Assembly: GCA_001629235.1 (NCBI GenBank)
Contig: LUSA01000061.1
Location: 1 to 9,116, forward strand
Reading direction: 5' to 3'
Length of the DNA stretch: 9,116 bases
Source of the DNA: Marine group II euryarchaeote REDSEA-S43_B8
GTDB taxonomy: Archaea > Thermoplasmatota > Poseidoniia > Poseidoniales > Thalassarchaeaceae
Shown: piece by piece, positions 5,565 to 9,116 of the stretch
How positions within the stretch are numbered: the first letter of the stretch is position 1
How the letters are laid out: every line of letters begins with the position of its first letter
Position numbers and translations under genes: made by a program
Notes under the pieces: generated by a model
Told to the model about the DNA's origin: nothing
What the model saw: the letters and a program-made list of their open reading frames with translations, nothing else
Database searches by the model: none

Positions 5565-6635
5565 ATGAAGTATGTCGTTGTGACGGGTGGAGTGCTCTCC
5601 GGATTGGGCAAAGGAGTGACTGCTAGTAGCATAGGAGTCCTGCTCAAAAGCGCTGGACTGAGGGTAACTGCAGTAAAAATAGATCCCTACCTCAATGAGG
5701 ATGCTGGAACAATGAGTCCCTTCGAGCACGGAGAGGTATTCGTTCTAGACGATGGAGGTGAAGTAGATCTAGACCTCGGCAACTACGAGAGATTCCTAGA
5801 TGTGTGCCTAACCAGAGATAACAACATCACAACAGGGAAGGTGTACAACAAGGTGATTCAGAAGGAGAGGCGCGGGGACTACCTAGGAAAGACCGTTCAG
5901 GTTATCCCACATATCACCAATGAAATACAGGATTGGATAGAGAGAGTGGCCCATACACCGAGCGATGGAAACGGGAAGGAGCCCGATGCTTGCGTAATCG
6001 AGCTAGGTGGAACAGTCGGCGATATTGAAAGCGCCCCCTTTGTCGAAGCTCTGCGACAGTTCCAATTCAGAGTAGGGCAGGAGAATGTATGCTTCGTTCA
6101 CGTGAGCCTGATCCCCGTTATGGGCCCAGTAGGGGAACAGAAGACGAAGCCTACTCAGCACACGGTTAAGGAACTGAGAGGGCTTGGTATCAATCCACAT
6201 ATGCTGGTTTGCAGGTCCAAGAGCCCGCTAATCGACGAAACTCGTAACAAAATCTCTGCATTCTGCCACGTCCCCCCAGAAGCGGTCGTCTCTGCACATG
6301 ATGTTTCCAACATCTACCAGGTTCCAATAATGCTCGAGTCGCAGGGGGTAACAAGTATGCTAGCAGATAGGTTTGGTTTCGAAATACCTGCCAAGAGGAA
6401 AGTGCTCGATGATTGGAAGGAGCTGGCAGATCACGTTGACACTTTGGATGATGCGGAGGAAGTACACATCGCAGTAGCAGGCAAGTACACGGATCTGGCT
6501 GACTCTTATCTGAGTGTCATTAAGGCTCTCCAGCATGCCTCCTTCAAGGTCAATAGGAAGCTTGTGATCGACTGGATCGAGTCGTCTGCACTGGATGGGG
6601 ATGGTTCCTGGTGGATTCGGCATCATGGGGATTGA
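5565..6635 (+). CDS. pyrG: CTP synthase, N-terminal synthetase domain and start of glutaminase domain (5' part of frame-disrupted gene)
   Basis: CTP synthase makes CTP from UTP, ATP and glutamine. This part carries the amidoligase domain: GGVLSGLGKG P-loop (8-17), KIDPYLNEDAGTMSP, HGEVFVLDDGGEVDLDLGNYERF, ELGGTVGDIES with the Mg-binding Glu, PVGEQKTKPTQHTVKEL for UTP binding, then the linker and the beginning of the class I glutaminase domain (VAGKYTDLADSYLSVIKALQHA). Homology stops at IDWIESSALDG (~6597); GSWWIRHHGD before the TGA at 6633-6635 is out of frame. The rest of the glutaminase domain is in the next frame from about 6600. ATG 5565 fits the conserved MKYVVVTGG N-terminus. The frame is open back to 5367, but the codons just before the ATG hold no alternative start and do not resemble PyrG. 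There is no strong Shine-Dalgarno. Confidence 0.92.
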   Translation: MKYVVVTGGVLSGLGKGVTASSIGVLLKSAGLRVTAVKIDPYLNEDAGTMSPFEHGEVFVLDDGGEVDLDLGNYERFLDVCLTRDNNITTGKVYNKVIQKERRGDYLGKTVQVIPHITNEIQDWIERVAHTPSDGNGKEPDACVIELGGTVGDIESAPFVEALRQFQFRVGQENVCFVHVSLIPVMGPVGEQKTKPTQHTVKELRGLGINPHMLVCRSKSPLIDETRNKISAFCHVPPEAVVSAHDVSNIYQVPIMLESQGVTSMLADRFGFEIPAKRKVLDDWKELADHVDTLDDAEEVHIAVAGKYTDLADSYLSVIKALQHASFKVNRKLVIDWIESSALDGDGSWWIRHHGD

Positions 6636-7158
6636 GGGGAAAATAAAGGCGGCTGAATATGCGAGAGAGAACAAAATCCCATACCTCGGTGTCTGTCTTG
6701 GACTGCAGGTAGCTACAATCGAATTCTGCCGCAATGTGCTCGGTATGGAGGGAGCCAACTCTACTGAGTTCGATGAGGAACCAGCCCATGCAGCTGTTGT
6801 ATTCATGCCCGAGATTTCCAAGACCCATATGGGAGGGACTATGAGATTGGGGACGAAGCCTACCCCGTTCCTTGTGGATGATTGCAAAATTAGGAGGTTG
6901 TATGGCGGGGAAGGGCACGTAGATGAGAGACACAGGCATAGATACGAGGTAAATCCTGAGCTGATAGGAGATATCGAGGAGGCTGGCCTAGTCTACGTAG
7001 GAAAGGACGAGACGGGGGAGCGTTGTGAGATAATGGAGCTTGATGGGCACCCATACTATGTTGGCACTCAGTACCACCCAGAATTCAAGTCCAGGCCAGA
7101 TCGTCCTAGTCCACCTTTCCTAGGCCTTCTGATGGCCGCATCTGGAATGGAAATCTAA
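6595..7158 (+). CDS. pyrG: CTP synthase, C-terminal glutaminase domain (3' part of frame-disrupted gene)
   Basis: The class I glutamine amidotransferase domain that releases ammonia for CTP synthesis. VPGGFGIMGIEGKI, the nucleophile elbow LGVCLGLQ (catalytic Cys codon 6694-6696), LGMEGANSTEFD, HMGGTMRLG, ERHRHRYEVN and YHPEFKSRP (His codon 7075-7077 and Glu 7081-7083, completing the triad) all follow family order to the end. This frame is +1 relative to the upstream part. Between IDWI and VPGGFG other CTP synthases have roughly 21 residues; here there are about 25 nt, so about 38 nt and the reading frame are lost near 6590-6605. Restoring them would give ~540 residues, the normal length. The ATG at 6595 is therefore not a real start. 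The stop TAA at 7156-7158 overlaps the convergent kinase stop. Confidence 0.92.
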   Translation: MGMVPGGFGIMGIEGKIKAAEYARENKIPYLGVCLGLQVATIEFCRNVLGMEGANSTEFDEEPAHAAVVFMPEISKTHMGGTMRLGTKPTPFLVDDCKIRRLYGGEGHVDERHRHRYEVNPELIGDIEEAGLVYVGKDETGERCEIMELDGHPYYVGTQYHPEFKSRPDRPSPPFLGLLMAASGMEI

Positions 7159-8309
7159 TCCACTGAGACAGGTAGAATGCGGGTTGTCCTGTATCCCTGA
7201 AGCACCTTCATGTATCTCATCGAGGAGAATCTCTCATCCAGTCCCTCATCTCCGGTCTCAATCCTAAGTTTCCTTACCGTGAGTAGCTTAGCTGGAGTAA
7301 GTACGCCAAGAATGTTTTCGATTCCAATTGATTCCAGTACAGCTGGAGATAGTTGCAGGTTCCCTCTACCGATTAGGAAACCCTGACCCCCCATAGGGGA
7401 CAATAGGAGAGTTGTCGGGCCTTCATGAGAACGCAAGATGGATAGTATCCCTGACTCATCTAGGTCGGTACCCACTTGTTCGCTACCCATGGTAGCGTCA
7501 ATACCCAGAGTCGTCAATTCGAATCCGTTGTTTTCGCCAATCGCCCTCAAGGTCCCTCCCGAGCCCCAGATGATTAGATGATCCTCGCTAACTAGTGATT
7601 CCCGTATGTGCTCTGAAAGGCCTACGACAACGTCATCCTCCGACTCTGTCTGCACAAGTTCCTTCGATCCTTGCATCCACCTAGGGGAATTAGGGGAGAA
7701 GGCCTCTGCATAGAGCCGAACCACCCATTTGCCCTCCCTGTACAAATCCTCGTCCAGGTCCAGTACTTCTGTACTAGAAACCAACAAATCTCCGTTAATC
7801 CACGAGGACAAAACCTCTGCCGCTCCCTTCGGAGAGCTAGCGAAGCATCCGGAATGCATCTTTACCCCGGATGGGACCCCTATCACGGGTATTTCGGAGG
7901 ACTCTAGCATGGAAAGCGAAGCCACAATGTCCCGGGTCGTCCCGTCTCCACCGGAGTAGACGAGCAAATCTATTCTCGAACCTACCATTGCTCCGACCGC
8001 ATCCTCCGTATCCGATGCGGATGTGGTTCCTTTGGACTGGTGAGCTTCAACTATTACGGCTGCTTCCATCTCATTCGGAATCCAGTCAGTCCCCATCCTC
8101 CCTCTACTAGTTACCCATTCCAAGTCAACGTGTCCTCCCCTGTGGATTTTCGAGAAATACTCCAGCATCGACTTCAATCTAGGCCCTGACCTATCCTCTG
8201 CTCCTCTTGACCTTGCCAATTCTGCCTGTCCATCTGAACCCTTCAGACCTAGCCTCCCCCCGAGTCCGGCGTCTGGGTTTGCAAGCAGCCCAATGCGCAC
8301 CATGTTCAT
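7155..8309 (-). CDS. Archaeal ATP-NAD kinase family protein (COG3199-like)
   Basis: A 384-residue member of the predicted polyphosphate- or ATP-dependent NAD kinase family, distinct from classical NadK by its longer N-terminal part and C-terminal extension. It probably phosphorylates NAD to NADP in the cytoplasm; specificity is not shown by the sequence. Visible: GLLANPDAGLGGRLGLKGSDG at the N-terminus (7-27), the diagnostic kinase motif GGDGTTRD (120-127), GVPSGVKMHS (144-153), GSGGTLRAIG, LGIDA, and SPMGGQGFLIGRGNLQLSP near the C-terminus, followed by TGDEGLDERFSSM. All are in one uninterrupted frame. The start could be ATG 8309 or ATG 8303 two codons later; neither has a clear Shine-Dalgarno. 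The gene converges on pyrG with overlapping stop codons and diverges from carbamate kinase across 46 nt. Confidence 0.85.
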   Translation of the reverse strand: MNMVRIGLLANPDAGLGGRLGLKGSDGQAELARSRGAEDRSGPRLKSMLEYFSKIHRGGHVDLEWVTSRGRMGTDWIPNEMEAAVIVEAHQSKGTTSASDTEDAVGAMVGSRIDLLVYSGGDGTTRDIVASLSMLESSEIPVIGVPSGVKMHSGCFASSPKGAAEVLSSWINGDLLVSSTEVLDLDEDLYREGKWVVRLYAEAFSPNSPRWMQGSKELVQTESEDDVVVGLSEHIRESLVSEDHLIIWGSGGTLRAIGENNGFELTTLGIDATMGSEQVGTDLDESGILSILRSHEGPTTLLLSPMGGQGFLIGRGNLQLSPAVLESIGIENILGVLTPAKLLTVRKLRIETGDEGLDERFSSMRYMKVLQGYRTTRILPVSVD

Positions 8310-8324
8310 CCCAGAGGGGAGGTG

Positions 8325-8332
8325 TTCTTATC
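8325..8332 (+). promoter_or_regulatory. Possible TATA box of the carbamate kinase gene
   Basis: The sequence ttcttatc is centred ~27 nt upstream of the arcC ATG at 8356, at the spacing expected for a leaderless archaeal transcript. A weak gggg purine run at 8344-8347 could instead act as a ribosome site. The whole divergent gap to the kinase gene is only 46 nt. Weak evidence. Confidence 0.3.
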
Positions 8333-8355
8333 GGTTCACGCTTGGGGAATATATC

Positions 8356-9116
8356 ATGAGACTAGTAGTAGCGCTGGGTGGAAACGCTCTCCTGAAGAGG
8401 GGCGAGGAGCAAACGTCCGAGAACCAGAGGAGGAACGTCAGGGAGGCGTGCATGGAGCTTGCACCACTAGCGAAGGAGCACCAACTGGTTATCACCCATG
8501 GGAATGGCCCACAAGTAGGACTCCTGGCCCTACAATCCGCATCGTACAAGGAGGCGGAGGAATACCCCCTAGATGTTCTGGGCGCTCAGACAGAGGGGAT
8601 GCTGGGTTACGCAATACAACAGGAGCTGGGTAACCTCCTGCCGACTGAGAGTTCGTTAGCTACTATACTTACGATGGTGGAGGTCGATCCAGATGATCCG
8701 GCCTTCGAAAATCCCACCAAGCCAATTGGTCCGATTTACAGCGAGCATGAGGCTAGGAGAATCTCCGAAGATAAGGGATGGTCTATTTCGAAGGATGGAA
8801 GCAGCTGGAGGAGAGTAGTCCCCTCTCCCGAACCACACAGGATCTTCGAGTTGCGTCCTATTCACTGGCTCTTGGAGAAGGGGGCGATTGTGATTTGCGC
8901 TGGTGGCGGGGGGATACCAACAGCGTACAATTCTGAAGGATCACTAGAGGGTGTGGAAGTGGTAATTGACAAGGACAAGGCCAGTGCCTTACTGGCAAGG
9001 CAGTTGGGAGCAAGGCTGCTGATCCTGGCTACAGACGCAGATGGGGTATACCGGGACTGGGGTACTGAAAGCCAGGAGTTGATACAGGCCACCACGCCTG
9101 AAGAGCTGTCTCTTAT
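8356..9116 (+). CDS. arcC: Carbamate kinase, 3'-truncated by the window edge
   Basis: Interconverts carbamoyl phosphate plus ADP with carbamate plus ATP; in catabolism it is the ATP-yielding last step of arginine deiminase or ureide-type pathways. The first 253 residues are present. Visible: ALGGNALL (6-13), ITHGNGPQVGLLALQ (46-60), PLDVLGAQTEGMLGY (71-85), NPTKPIGPIYS (119-129), WRRVVPSPEP (151-160), VICAGGGGIP (179-188), EVVIDKDKASALLA (201-214), and LATDADGVYRDWG (224-236), all hallmark motifs of the amino acid kinase superfamily's carbamate kinase branch. About 55-60 C-terminal residues should lie beyond the edge. ATG 8356 gives the standard short N-terminus. No arginine deiminase or ornithine carbamoyltransferase gene is in the window, so the pathway cannot be assigned. 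Unlike pyrG and tdh, the frame is unbroken. Confidence 0.95.
   Translation, partial: MRLVVALGGNALLKRGEEQTSENQRRNVREACMELAPLAKEHQLVITHGNGPQVGLLALQSASYKEAEEYPLDVLGAQTEGMLGYAIQQELGNLLPTESSLATILTMVEVDPDDPAFENPTKPIGPIYSEHEARRISEDKGWSISKDGSSWRRVVPSPEPHRIFELRPIHWLLEKGAIVICAGGGGIPTAYNSEGSLEGVEVVIDKDKASALLARQLGARLLILATDADGVYRDWGTESQELIQATTPEELSL

Noticed and set aside
6588..6640. Programmed ribosomal frameshift in pyrG
   Set aside because: There is no slippery heptamer or obvious downstream structure, and about 13 conserved residues are missing, which a frameshift alone would not restore.
6360..6887. A 175-codon minus-strand frame within pyrG
   Set aside because: It lies opposite conserved CTP synthase codons in both frames; no motif or ribosome site supports it.
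8322..8633. A 103-codon plus-strand frame at the start of carbamate kinase
   Set aside because: It is out of frame with the clear carbamate kinase coding sequence starting at 8356, which has every expected motif.

Overview
This window looks like a compact archaeal genome, most plausibly a marine Euryarchaeota/Thermoplasmatota lineage such as Poseidoniales (Marine Group II). That placement is an inference. It rests on a group II chaperonin (thermosome), an archaeal-type COG3199 ATP-NAD kinase, a DnaK of the short archaeal/Gram-positive type, a TATA-like element placed for a leaderless transcript, and almost no intergenic DNA. There is no rRNA or other decisive marker. No stretch longer than about 110 bases lacks a gene. 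I found no tRNA, CRISPR array, insertion sequence or phage gene.

Layout: the C-terminal tail of dnaK reads rightward off the left edge (3-200). Immediately facing it is a leftward 663-codon frame (201-2192) that is a chimera: DnaK residues 1 to ~498 joined to the last ~168 residues of an M17 leucyl aminopeptidase. Upstream of it in the same operon is an Hsp20-like gene (2220-2822). Then follow a thermosome subunit (+, 2958-4547), a leftward L-threonine 3-dehydrogenase split between two frames (4544-5456), a rightward CTP synthase split between two frames (5565-7158), a leftward COG3199 NAD kinase-like gene (7155-8309), and a rightward carbamate kinase that runs off the right edge (8356-9116). 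Transcription direction switches at nearly every gene, and all three convergent pairs have abutting or overlapping stop codons.

Functionally, the left third is a protein-folding cluster (Hsp20, DnaK, thermosome; no dnaJ or grpE is visible). The right part is metabolic: threonine catabolism, CTP synthesis, NADP synthesis and carbamate/ATP metabolism. No obvious shared pathway links these metabolic genes.

I see no new defence or mobile system. The striking signal is structural. Three conserved housekeeping genes are broken in 9 kb: an inverted dnaK/pepA junction at a shared Asp-Ala-Glu codon stretch, an internal loss of roughly 50 nt in tdh, and one of roughly 38 nt in pyrG. The inverted junction fits either a genuine ~0.9 kb inversion or an amplification/assembly fold-back chimera. 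The clustering makes an artefact the leading explanation, and sequence just left of the window would decide it.
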